64,000 nt of DNA from NCBI GenBank assembly GCA_964564435.1, contig CAZMAT010000002.1, positions 124,001-188,000 of the forward strand, written 5' to 3'. Every line of letters starts with the position of its first letter. The stretch's first letter is position 1. This stretch comes from Fermentibacter sp964564435 (lineage in GTDB: Bacteria; Fermentibacterota; Fermentibacteria; Fermentibacterales; Fermentibacteraceae). The notes below the pieces were generated by a model, which saw nothing but the letters and a program-made list of their open reading frames with translations, did not search any database and was not told the origin of the DNA. A program made the translations under genes and the position numbers. Of the stretch, positions 34,201-41,324 are shown piece by piece.

Positions 34201-35512
34201 CACAGACCTTGTTCATCTCGAAGTCGACGACCCTGCCGCCCTTGATGCTTATGTACTTGGAGTCCTGACCGCCTATCTCGAACACGGTATCCACGTCGGG
34301 GCAGGCCTCGACGGCCGCCCTGGCCTGCGCGGTGATCTCGTTGACCACGGTGTCGGCTCCCGTGAAGTCGCCGATCATGTAGCGGCCGGATCCGGTGACG
34401 CCCGCGGAGAGGATTCTCGCCCCCTCGCCGAGAGTCGCGCCCACCAGCGCAAGGCCCTTCTTGACGGCCTCGATGGGCCTGCCCGCCGTCATGAGGTACT
34501 CGCGGGCGGCGAGGCGCCCCGCCTCGTCGATGGCGGCCAGGTTCGTGCTTATGGAACCAACGTCTATCCCGAGGTGGTACCCCGCGCCGGCTCCAGGTGC
34601 CGCAGGCACGAAGGAAGGCGGCGGCGTGCCCCTGTGCTTCATCAGAGGGGGGTGGCTGCCGGCCGGTTCGGGATCGGCACCGAGGCCCGCGAGGAGGCCC
34701 GTGAACTGCTCCCCGGCGATGAATATCTGGTCGTCCTCGGCGCAGAGCGCCGCGCCTGCAGCGGTGAGCTCGGCCGAGTGGGAGGGGACCGTGATGCCTC
34801 CCCTGCATTCCGACAGGACTTCGCCGAAGGCCCTCACCATGCCGGCGTTGGACGCGACTCCGCCCACGAAGCCCACAGGAGGCCTGAACTCCTTCCCGCC
34901 CGCTATGATGCTCTTGAAGTTCCTGGCGACTGCCAGGCAGAGCCCGGCTACGATGTCCTCGGGAGGGGTGCCCACCTGCTGGAGGTGTATCATGTCGGAC
35001 TTGGCGAATACGCTGCATCTCCCTGCCACCCTGGGCGGGTGCGGGCACCGGAGGGCGAGCATCCCCAGTTCCTCGGCGTCCATGCCCAGCCGCGTGGCCT
35101 GCTGGTCGAGGAAGGAGCCGGTTCCGGCCGCGCAGACGGAGTTCATCGAGAAATCGTCGAAGACGCACTTCCTGCCTTCGATCCTGAAGAGCAGGAGTTT
35201 GGAATCCTGCCCCCCCATCTCGATCACCGACCCGAACTCGGGATGCAGCCTGCAGATGGCCGCCGCGAGCGCCACCACCTCGTTCACCGGCCGTGCGCCT
35301 GCGATGGCTCCGACAGCCCTTGCGGCGGAGCCCGTTACGCATGCCGCGATGGTGCTCCAGCCGGGGATGGAGGGGAGGATGATCCCGAGGGTCTCGTAGG
35401 GGCGGCCGAGATGACGCCTGTAGACAGTGCGCGTGATCGCGCCGTTCTCGACCAGTGCGAGCTTTACGCTCACGGAACCCAGATCTATGCCCAGAACCCG
35501 TTCAGAATGCAT
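31259..35512 (-). CDS. Two-module 2-hydroxyacyl-CoA dehydratase activase-type protein
   Basis: 1417 residues. Two ASKHA ATPase modules of the BadF/BadG/HgdC family lie in tandem (about 1-260, GIDLGSVSVKLALV; and 315-570, GIDVGSISTNLAAI). Each has the cluster-binding loop VCAAGTGSFL and an EMGGQDSK/EIGGQDSK phosphate motif. A cysteine cluster (CEGCPNRCEIH) and a DUF2229-type domain follow (GIPRALWFWEFFPFFRKFFESLGF), then an HgdB-like C-terminal region. Proteins of this size are common in anaerobes; they are thought to use ATP to drive low-potential electron transfer to a double-cubane or dehydratase-like component. The actual substrate is unknown. Confidence 0.88.
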   Translation of the reverse strand: MHSERVLGIDLGSVSVKLALVENGAITRTVYRRHLGRPYETLGIILPSIPGWSTIAACVTGSAARAVGAIAGARPVNEVVALAAAICRLHPEFGSVIEMGGQDSKLLLFRIEGRKCVFDDFSMNSVCAAGTGSFLDQQATRLGMDAEELGMLALRCPHPPRVAGRCSVFAKSDMIHLQQVGTPPEDIVAGLCLAVARNFKSIIAGGKEFRPPVGFVGGVASNAGMVRAFGEVLSECRGGITVPSHSAELTAAGAALCAEDDQIFIAGEQFTGLLAGLGADPEPAGSHPPLMKHRGTPPPSFVPAAPGAGAGYHLGIDVGSISTNLAAIDEAGRLAAREYLMTAGRPIEAVKKGLALVGATLGEGARILSAGVTGSGRYMIGDFTGADTVVNEITAQARAAVEACPDVDTVFEIGGQDSKYISIKGGRVVDFEMNKVCAAGTGSFLEEQAERLGLGIREFGPVALEAPAPSGLGERCTVFMESDVVAHQAAGAPVEDIVGGLCYSIVQNYLHRVVGDRKPGRRILFQGGTAYNAGVVAAFNSVLGRPVTVPPDHDVTGAIGAALIARDRSAGKPSSFRGFGLSGTSYTQSSFVCEGCPNRCEIHSVGFDDGRRLHYGGRCEKYETGRRPAGGKGVNLFPIREEILLRGYTPPDPGADPSRLVGIPRALWFWEFFPFFRKFFESLGFGVVLSSPSTGATVHKGVENVAAETCFPVKIAHGHVLDLLERGVGRVFLPSMLRAFRHEGFEEAQNCPYVSGSPYVIESSLGLAGRGIGVLAPVLDFTGQTSDWKAAMISLGESVGCTSGEASRAVEEALAAQHSFERSIRDAGREALAALPEDGTMLVIVSRPYNGCDPSVSSDLPAKLSRMGVGVMPAEMLDLPMRETAALCPDMYWHYGQKILAAALAVKRDPRLRAVYLTNFGCGPDSFIHHHFSSLMEGTPFLTLEADEHSADAGMITRCEAFLDSLPASAGESRACITEFPGRRAGEAVGRTIWVPRLGHGTALVAAAARRRGLDAREMPETDRETVALGRTVTSGKECYPAIITSGNMLKVLGENDPDRTAFFMGTASGPCRFGQYCTYHRILLDRSGYSSVPIITASSRDSYTSVPGLDSPSFQLDLLRGTTCADILKAAYRRTSPYEAREGDATRAFTTAMSLVERAMEKGEGLGEAMRKSAGLFGRIPLSGVERPLVLVFGEIYVRNDPYANSWTEDRIEALGGEVLPTWVLEWFEFVNHTFMTRALRSRKPADILRAAAKSLLIKYVKRDLERPFAGLLAGRHHPGAAEVLEAAGPYMKENIGGEAILCIGAPVALARRGAIDGAVNVLPFTCLPGTIVTAISKRLRRDLPGLPWLNLAFDGQEDTDNDARLEAFMFQVRSGAAARGSSRRAGSDAPAGRPGDPARSHSEERKAPAWDLRDS

Positions 35513-35566
35513 GTCGGTGTCCAGCTCCGTGGAGTCAGGCGTGGCGCCGCTCCCTGGCGGGGTGGT

Positions 35567-35899
35567 TCAGATGTCGTACCTGACGCTGGTGGCGTCGCCG
35601 GATATCCAGATCGAGACGGAAGATGCGTCCTCGCACTCCGGGGGGATCGCCAGCGTGTCGGAGACCGAAGTGATCCCGCTGGTGTACGAGATCACGAGCT
35701 GTCCGGAGACCGGACCACGCAGGTCGCGGGAGACGGAAGAGGAGGCCTCCATCGAATCCCATTCGTAAGACGAGCCCGAGAGTTCGACCGAGATGCCGGT
35801 GATCGGAACGCCGGAATCGTTGGCCACCTCCAGCTTCGGGCCCCCGCACCCGGCCAGGGCAAGGGCTGCTGCAACGGCAGCGATCAGTCTCCCGCGCAT
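35567..35899 (-). CDS. Small lipoprotein with Ig-like strand pattern
   Basis: 110 residues. Signal peptide with lipobox LALAGC (MRGRLIAAVAAALALAGC), then ~90 residues rich in Ser, Val and Ile with alternating strands (KLEVANDSGVPITGISVEL, SGQLVISYTSG, SSVSIWISGD). The start KLEVANDSG resembles the IEITNDTG and VTIYNDLG starts of the two repeats in the 54240-54878 protein, so they may share a fold. It lies 54 bp upstream of the activase gene on the same strand and may be co-transcribed. Function unknown. Confidence 0.75.
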   Translation of the reverse strand: MRGRLIAAVAAALALAGCGGPKLEVANDSGVPITGISVELSGSSYEWDSMEASSSVSRDLRGPVSGQLVISYTSGITSVSDTLAIPPECEDASSVSIWISGDATSVRYDI

Positions 35900-35929
35900 C
35901 TTCCGGACCTCCCGGTTCGGGTGAAGAGC

Positions 35930-35958
35930 TTCACCGACAGCAATGATCCGAGTATAAT
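35930..35958 (+). promoter_or_regulatory. Sigma70-like promoter for the phosphodiesterase operon
   Basis: TTCACC (35930-35935), a 17-bp spacer, then a perfect TATAAT (35953-35958). The transcript would begin near 35965, leaving ~22 nt before the first codon and including the GAGGAGG ribosome site at 35975-35981. One of the best promoter matches in the window. Confidence 0.65.
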
Positions 35959-35986
35959 ACCGGCTACACGAATCGAGGAGGATCGC

Positions 35987-37981
35987 CTGAAGCCGCTGCT
36001 CCTGCTGGCCCTGCCCCTGCTCCTGCTTCCCGGGGTCTCCCCTGCCTATGTCGGGCCGGGGGCCGGGTTCGGGGTTGCCACCTCCTTCCTTGCCGTGCTC
36101 AACGCGGTCGCCCTCTCCATGCTCTCCCTGCTGATATGGCCGTTCGTGTCCGCCAGGAGGGCTCTGCTGAGGTCGCGGATACCGAACCGGCCCCTTGCGA
36201 AGCGCGTGGTGGTGCTCGGCCTCGACGGCCTCTCCCCTGCGATCGCGGCCAGGCTTGCCGCGGAGGGCAGGATGCCCCGCCTCGCCGCTCTCGCCGGCGC
36301 GGGAACCCTCGCGGAACTCGCCACGACCACTCCCGGCATATCCCCGGTGGCTTGGACCACCTTCCAGACCGGTGTCGACCCCGGGAAGCACGGCATCTTC
36401 GACTTCCTGGCGCCCGACAGGGCCAGATACGCCCCTGTGCTGTCCTCCGTGGAGACGGTGCGCACCCGCCGGGGAAGGGACACGGTCCGGGGCCTCAGGG
36501 GCTCCAGGCCCTTCTGGGAGCTGCTCGGCGCCTTCGGACTCCGTTCGGTCGTGCTCAGGGTCCCCGTGACGTATCCCCCTGGTCCGCTGGACGGGTACCT
36601 CCTCAGCGGCATGTGCGTGCCCGACCTCCGGGGGACCCAGGGTCTCTACACGCTTTTCGGCGAACGTGAGGGAGAGCTCCCCGGCGGCATCGAGGCCGTT
36701 CTCTCCCCGACAGGCAGGCGGCGCTGGGGGGGGGTGCTGGAAGGCCCCCCGTCGGGCTACGGGCCGCTGGAGGTCCATCTGGCAGAGAAGTCGGGAAGGT
36801 GGTCGGCGCGGATCGGGACGGGTGCCCCTGTCCGGCTCGAGCCGGGAGTGCTCTCGGACTGGGTGAGGCTCTCGTATCGCAGCATCACCCGCGGGCCCTC
36901 GGCCAGGGGCGTGGCGAGGCTCTGCCTTACCGCCGGAGACGCCCCCGCGCTCTATGTCTCCGCCATCCACCCCGATCCCTGGTCTCCTCCGTTCCCGATA
37001 TCGTCCCCCGTGCTCTATTCGAGATACCTTGCCTCGACTACCCCGTCCGGCAGCTACGCGACCCTCGGGCTCGCCGAGGACACGTGGGCCCTGATGAACG
37101 GGGCGCTCTCCGAACGGCAGTTCCTGTCCCAGGCGTGGTCGATCTTCGAGGAGAGGCGCGGGATGCTCCGCGACGCCCTGCGCAGGGTGAGACGGGGGCT
37201 GGCGGTCTGCGTCTTCGACACGCCCGACAGGATACAGCACGTCTGCTGGGCCGCGGGCGACGGTCGCGGGACCCCGGTCGGCGACGCCTACGAGCGTATG
37301 GACGCGCTCATAGGCGAGACCGTCGACGCACTGGGGCGCGACGACCTCCTGATAGTGATGTCCGACCACGGCTTCACGGCCTTCGACACCTGTCTGGACC
37401 TCAACAGGTTCCTTTTCGAGAACGGGTTCCTGGTGTTCCGCGAGGGGGTCACCCCTCCGCAGGAAGACCTGTCGGGGGTGGACTGGTCCCGGACGAAGGC
37501 CTACTCGCTCGGCCTGGCCGGGATCATGCTCAACATGAAGGGGCGCGAATCCCGGGGCATCGTGGATCCCGGAGAAGAGGCCGCCTCGGTCATGGATGGG
37601 ATCTCGGAGAGGCTCCTCGCGCTCGCGGCACCAGACGGCCGCAGACCGGTCAAATCTGTCGCCAGGGCCTCGGATGCCTATCGGGGCCCCTATGTCGTAA
37701 GGGCGCCCGACCTGGTTGTCGGGACACATGCGGGCTTCAGGTCGTCCTGGCACAGCGTGACCGGGGGCACGGGCCTGTCCGCCGTCCATCCCAACCCGTA
37801 CCGCTGGACGGGCGACCACTGCCATGACAGCTCCCTCGTCCCGGGAATCCTTGCCTCGAATGCAAGGCTGGCAGGCCCGGCGTCGATCCGCGACATCGCT
37901 CCCACCGTGATGAGGGCGCTGGGACTAGACGCGCCTCCGTACATGGACGGCAGACCGCTGCTGGGAGGGGATCCGCGATGA
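35987..37981 (+). CDS. Alkaline-phosphatase-superfamily phosphodiesterase, membrane-anchored, CTG start
   Basis: 664 residues if it starts at CTG 35987, 5 nt after GAGGAGG; no ATG, GTG or TTG lies between the promoter and the signal sequence (KPLLLLALPLLLLPGVSPA). A second hydrophobic segment (AVALSMLSLLIWPF) follows. The catalytic domain starts at VVVLGLDGLSP (metal Asp) and has TPGISPVAWTTFQTG (nucleophile region), PGKHGIFDF, DTPDRIQHVCW, SDHGF and WTGDHCHD. It hydrolyses phosphoesters outside the cytosol; the nucleotide or lipid substrate cannot be told. The next gene encodes a homologue with another sorting signal. Confidence 0.82.
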   Translation: MKPLLLLALPLLLLPGVSPAYVGPGAGFGVATSFLAVLNAVALSMLSLLIWPFVSARRALLRSRIPNRPLAKRVVVLGLDGLSPAIAARLAAEGRMPRLAALAGAGTLAELATTTPGISPVAWTTFQTGVDPGKHGIFDFLAPDRARYAPVLSSVETVRTRRGRDTVRGLRGSRPFWELLGAFGLRSVVLRVPVTYPPGPLDGYLLSGMCVPDLRGTQGLYTLFGEREGELPGGIEAVLSPTGRRRWGGVLEGPPSGYGPLEVHLAEKSGRWSARIGTGAPVRLEPGVLSDWVRLSYRSITRGPSARGVARLCLTAGDAPALYVSAIHPDPWSPPFPISSPVLYSRYLASTTPSGSYATLGLAEDTWALMNGALSERQFLSQAWSIFEERRGMLRDALRRVRRGLAVCVFDTPDRIQHVCWAAGDGRGTPVGDAYERMDALIGETVDALGRDDLLIVMSDHGFTAFDTCLDLNRFLFENGFLVFREGVTPPQEDLSGVDWSRTKAYSLGLAGIMLNMKGRESRGIVDPGEEAASVMDGISERLLALAAPDGRRPVKSVARASDAYRGPYVVRAPDLVVGTHAGFRSSWHSVTGGTGLSAVHPNPYRWTGDHCHDSSLVPGILASNARLAGPASIRDIAPTVMRALGLDAPPYMDGRPLLGGDPR

Positions 37982-39936
37982 GGAGGAGGGAGTTCCTGCG
38001 ACTCGCCGCCCTGGCGCCGGCAGCCGCCCTGGCATTCTCGTGCGCGGGGAGGTTCCGCACGGGCCGTGCCCGCAGGGTGATCCTGATCGGAATCGACGGG
38101 ATGGACCCGGGGCTCGCCAGGTCGTACATGGATGCCGGGCTGATGCCCAACTGCTCGAGGCTCGCCCGGATGGGCTCGTTCTCCCCTTTGCGCACGGAAT
38201 TCCCGCCACAGAGCCCGGTGGCATGGTCCAGCTTCATCACCGGAACTGGCCCCGAGAGCCACGGGATATTCGACTTCATACACCGCGACCCCGTGACTCT
38301 TGCTCCCTACCTCTCCACTTCGGCGGTCGAACCGGGAGGACGTGACCTGAGACTCGGCTCCCTCAGGCTCCCCCTCGAGGGGTCCGCCACAAGGCTCCTC
38401 CGGGCGGGCGACCCCTTCTGGAAGCACCTGCGCGGCGACGGCATGCCGGTGACGCTGATGAAGCTCCCCGTCGACTTCCCGCCCGTGTCGGCGCACGGTG
38501 CGAGGATACTCTGCGGCCTGGGGACCCCGGACGTCAGGGGCAGCCAGGGCAGCTTCACCTTCTTCACCGACAACCCCATGAGGATCAGCGACGACACCGC
38601 GGGAGGCCTGGTGATCGCCGTCAGGGCGGAGGACGGGCGTTACTCCTGCCCGCTCGACGGCCCTCCGGACGGCTTCAGGGATGGCTCCCCCCCCTGCAGG
38701 GCATGGATCACCGTCACGGCCGACCCGGCCTCCGACGGGGTGCTCGTCGATACCGGCACCGGCTCGGCGGTGCTCGGGAGGGGCGAATGGAGCGGCTGGG
38801 TGCCGGTGGAGTTCGGGATGCTCGGAGGGCTCTCGAAGGTGAGATCCATCGCCAGGTTCCATCTCCGGTCCGTCTCTCCGCACCTCGAGCTCTACGTGAG
38901 CCCTCTCAACATGGACCCGTCGCATCCCTCCCTCCCCATATGCTCGCCCCGCGGGTTCGCGCCCGATCTCGCCTTCTCCCTCGGCCCGTTCCACACCAAG
39001 GGCTTCCCCGAGGACACCAAGGCCCTCTCGCGGGGCGTGCTGGACGACATGTCCTATCTGGGCCAGGCCTGCGACCTCTACGACGAGCAGCTGTCCCTGA
39101 TGAGGGAGGGCCTGGGCGGGTTCGACGACGGGCTCTTCTTCTTCTACTTCAGCACCCTCGACCTCAACGTCCACATGTTCTACAGGGACGTCGACGGCCT
39201 CAGCCCTACGCACAACACGGTGATGGACGGGGCGAGGGGGATCGTGCCGAGGCTCTACTCGATGCTGGACGGAGCGGTGGGCGAGGCCATGGAGGCTATG
39301 GACGGCGACACCATGCTGCTCGTCTTCTCCGACCACGGATTCTCGCCGTTCCGCAGGGGCTTCAACCTCAACTCCTGGCTGGCCGCGGAGGGATACGCGA
39401 GGCTCTTCGATCCGGTGGCGGCCCGCGGCGAGATGTTCGCCGGGACCGACTGGAGCTCGACCTCGGCCTACGGGCTCGGCATCAACAGCCTCTACCTGAA
39501 CCTGCGCGGGAGGGAGGAAGGCGGGTCCGTCGACCCGACCCAGGCAGCGGCCCTCCTCGACAGGATAGCCACCGGGCTGCTCTCCGCCGTCGATCCGGCG
39601 ACCGGGCTCCATCCCGTGAGCAGCGTCAGGATCCTGGGCGGGGGCAGAGTCGCAGGGCTGCCCGCCCACGCCCCCGACATGCTGGTCGGCTACGCATCCG
39701 GCTACAGGTCCTCCTGGGACACCTCCCTGGGAGGCTATTCCGAGGAAGTCATATCCGACAACACCGATCCATGGAGCGGCGACCACTGCATGGACCCGGA
39801 CGCAGTGCCCGGCGTCCTCCTCTCCAGCATGCCTCTTCCGGGGGCGTCACCGGCGCTGCGTGACATAGGCAGGACGGCCTGCGCATTCCTGGGATCCACC
39901 ACCCTGCCGCCGGGGAGGGACCTCGGGGATGGATAG
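37978..39936 (+). CDS. Alkaline-phosphatase-superfamily phosphodiesterase, Tat lipoprotein
   Basis: 652 residues, ATG overlapping the previous stop (ATGA). The N-terminus MRRREFLRLAALAPAA is a twin-arginine signal with a lipobox (LAFSC), suggesting Tat export and lipid anchoring. Core motifs match the preceding protein: ILIGIDGMDPG, PQSPVAWSSFITG, ESHGIFDFI, LDLNVHMFY, FSDHGFSPF and WSGDHCMD. The two are tandem paralogues that could act on the same surface polymer or lipid. The predicted metal ligands are present. Substrate unknown. Confidence 0.82.
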   Translation: MRRREFLRLAALAPAAALAFSCAGRFRTGRARRVILIGIDGMDPGLARSYMDAGLMPNCSRLARMGSFSPLRTEFPPQSPVAWSSFITGTGPESHGIFDFIHRDPVTLAPYLSTSAVEPGGRDLRLGSLRLPLEGSATRLLRAGDPFWKHLRGDGMPVTLMKLPVDFPPVSAHGARILCGLGTPDVRGSQGSFTFFTDNPMRISDDTAGGLVIAVRAEDGRYSCPLDGPPDGFRDGSPPCRAWITVTADPASDGVLVDTGTGSAVLGRGEWSGWVPVEFGMLGGLSKVRSIARFHLRSVSPHLELYVSPLNMDPSHPSLPICSPRGFAPDLAFSLGPFHTKGFPEDTKALSRGVLDDMSYLGQACDLYDEQLSLMREGLGGFDDGLFFFYFSTLDLNVHMFYRDVDGLSPTHNTVMDGARGIVPRLYSMLDGAVGEAMEAMDGDTMLLVFSDHGFSPFRRGFNLNSWLAAEGYARLFDPVAARGEMFAGTDWSSTSAYGLGINSLYLNLRGREEGGSVDPTQAAALLDRIATGLLSAVDPATGLHPVSSVRILGGGRVAGLPAHAPDMLVGYASGYRSSWDTSLGGYSEEVISDNTDPWSGDHCMDPDAVPGVLLSSMPLPGASPALRDIGRTACAFLGSTTLPPGRDLGDG

Positions 39937-40732
39937 CATGGTCCCGGCCGCCTCCCGCCTCATTGCAGCCGTCCTCGACCCCGTGGCCGGCATCGCGGGG
40001 GGCGCCGGACCGATGGCGGGGATGGCGCTCTTTTCGGCTCCTGCCGGCGTTCTGATGGCCGAGGCCTTCCGCATGGCCTCGCCGCGGAACCTGGGCTCTC
40101 TTCTCAGATCGGCCCTCTCCAGGATGGCCGGCATGCTGCTCCATGTCGAGGATCCAGTCACTGTCGCGAGGCTGGCCCTCTCGTCGCTCTGGAGGACCGT
40201 TGTCCTCCTTCTCGCCCTGGTGCCCCCCGTGCTCCTCGCCTCTCTTCCGTTCTCCGCGGCCTACGGGCAGATCCGGGCCAGGTACGGCCTCGCCTTCCCG
40301 CGCGATGACGCTGTCGTGACGATCGGTTCCGATTCCGCGGTCGAAGTCGCGGGAGAGGGGGTCGTCCCTCCCGTGGTCAGGGGTGCATCCCCCGAGACCG
40401 CCTCGTTCAGGATCGCAGGCGGAGGCCGGGGAGCGGTGACGGTGGACGGCATCAGGATCGACACCGGTCCGGGAGAGCCCGGGATGCCGCTTGTCTCCCG
40501 CTTCACGACGGCCCGGACGCCATCCGCCCTGCTCGACCCCTCGATCCGCATCGTGGAGGGCTCGGCGCACCGCTTCGACGGCAGGATCGGCCTGGAGCAG
40601 GCCTCCTACGAGATGGCCGGCATCAGGGCCGGATGGCTCGCCTGGTATGTGATCTTCTCGAGCGTGGCAGCCACTGCATGGTTCGCGCTCGCGTCGGCGC
40701 TGAAGAGGGTGCGGACCCGTCAGGCCATGTAG
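39929..40732 (+). CDS. Membrane protein of unknown function
   Basis: 267 residues overlapping the phosphodiesterase by 8 bp. Hydrophobic segments lie near 20-45 (GAGPMAGMALFSAPAGVLM), 88-108 (VVLLLALVPPVLLASLPF) and 240-258 (WYVIFSSVAATAWFALA), with a beta-rich extracytoplasmic domain of ~120 residues between the last two. I recognise no family. Co-transcription suggests a partner or anchor for the two phosphodiesterases. It ends tail-to-tail with the small RHH-like gene (13-bp overlap). Confidence 0.7.
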   Translation: MDSMVPAASRLIAAVLDPVAGIAGGAGPMAGMALFSAPAGVLMAEAFRMASPRNLGSLLRSALSRMAGMLLHVEDPVTVARLALSSLWRTVVLLLALVPPVLLASLPFSAAYGQIRARYGLAFPRDDAVVTIGSDSAVEVAGEGVVPPVVRGASPETASFRIAGGGRGAVTVDGIRIDTGPGEPGMPLVSRFTTARTPSALLDPSIRIVEGSAHRFDGRIGLEQASYEMAGIRAGWLAWYVIFSSVAATAWFALASALKRVRTRQAM

Positions 40733-40917
40733 CCCAGCCCCTTGAGCCTGCGCTTCAGGTCCTCCTCGGACTCGCCTGCACCGGGGTCGAGCTTGTCGAG
40801 CTCGCGCGACACGACATGGAGCGCCAGTTCCTCCGGCGATGAGTAGCCGACCATTGCGGCGACCCTGGAGAGCCTCTCGGCCATTTCGTCGTCGAGCTTC
40901 AGCTTGAGCGTCTTCAA
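40720..40917 (-). CDS. Small RHH-like protein with LGY tail
   Basis: 65 residues from TTG 40917, chosen because GGGAGG stands 5 nt upstream; a GTG eight codons earlier has no such site. The first 45 residues (KTLKLKLDDEMAERLSRVA, then GYSSPEELALHVVSREL) have the strand-helix-helix pattern of ribbon-helix-helix DNA-binding proteins. The last 15 (EEDLKRRLKGLGYMA) form an amphipathic tail like that of the neighbouring 125-residue protein. It is third in the sat operon and possibly an autoregulator. Assignment tentative. Confidence 0.6.
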   Translation of the reverse strand: MKTLKLKLDDEMAERLSRVAAMVGYSSPEELALHVVSRELDKLDPGAGESEEDLKRRLKGLGYMA

Positions 40918-40946
40918 AGGAACCTCCCGCGACGGAATCACAAATC

Positions 40947-41324
40947 CTAGAGGTATCCGAGCCTGCGGAGCCTCTCCCTCACTGCATCCTCCTCGGCACC
41001 GGCGCGACCGGCCGGAGGTGGCACGATCCCGGCCAGCTCGAGCTTCCTGAGAAGGGAATCGAGCCGCTCGGCGTCGCCAATCTCGGCAAGGTCGGTCGAC
41101 ACGACGCGAAAATCGTCCGTGGGTCCGAATCCGCCCAGGGAGGTGATCACCGTGACGCCGTGCCTGGCCAGGGCTGCGCAGACGGACGCATCCCGAAGCC
41201 CGTTCCCGCTCTGCGGGTGGACGACCTCCACGCCCGCTCCGCGCGAGGACAGCTCCGCTCCGAGCGCATCGAGCCTGGATACGTCGGAATCACCGCCTGC
41301 AACCGATATGATCGTCCCCGTCAT
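40947..41324 (-). CDS. Degenerate APS-kinase-like protein
   Basis: 125 residues, ATG overlapping the sat stop (ATGA) with AAGGAG upstream. The strand-helix order resembles the first part of adenylylsulfate kinase (CysC): GTIISVAGG, then ALGAELSSRGAGVEVVHP, DASVCAALARHGVTVITSLG. The P-loop (GLSGAGKST in CysC) is replaced by AGGDSDVSR, so it cannot be a normal kinase. The C-terminus EEDAVRERLRRLGYL matches the tail of the next protein. It may bind APS or sat without catalysis. The relation to CysC is my inference from pattern and position. Confidence 0.5.
   Translation of the reverse strand: MTGTIISVAGGDSDVSRLDALGAELSSRGAGVEVVHPQSGNGLRDASVCAALARHGVTVITSLGGFGPTDDFRVVSTDLAEIGDAERLDSLLRKLELAGIVPPPAGRAGAEEDAVRERLRRLGYL

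Noticed and set aside
33980..35986. Long plus-strand open frame running into the phosphodiesterase gene
   Set aside because: It is antisense to the activase gene and lacks a signal peptide or known domain. A promoter at 35930-35958 and an SD at 35975 show that the gene begins near 35987.
35567..37825. A 752-codon open frame on the minus strand
   Set aside because: Only its last 110 codons (from 35899) are a real gene, the small lipoprotein. The rest is antisense to the phosphodiesterase gene and has the biased composition of a mirror frame in high-GC DNA.
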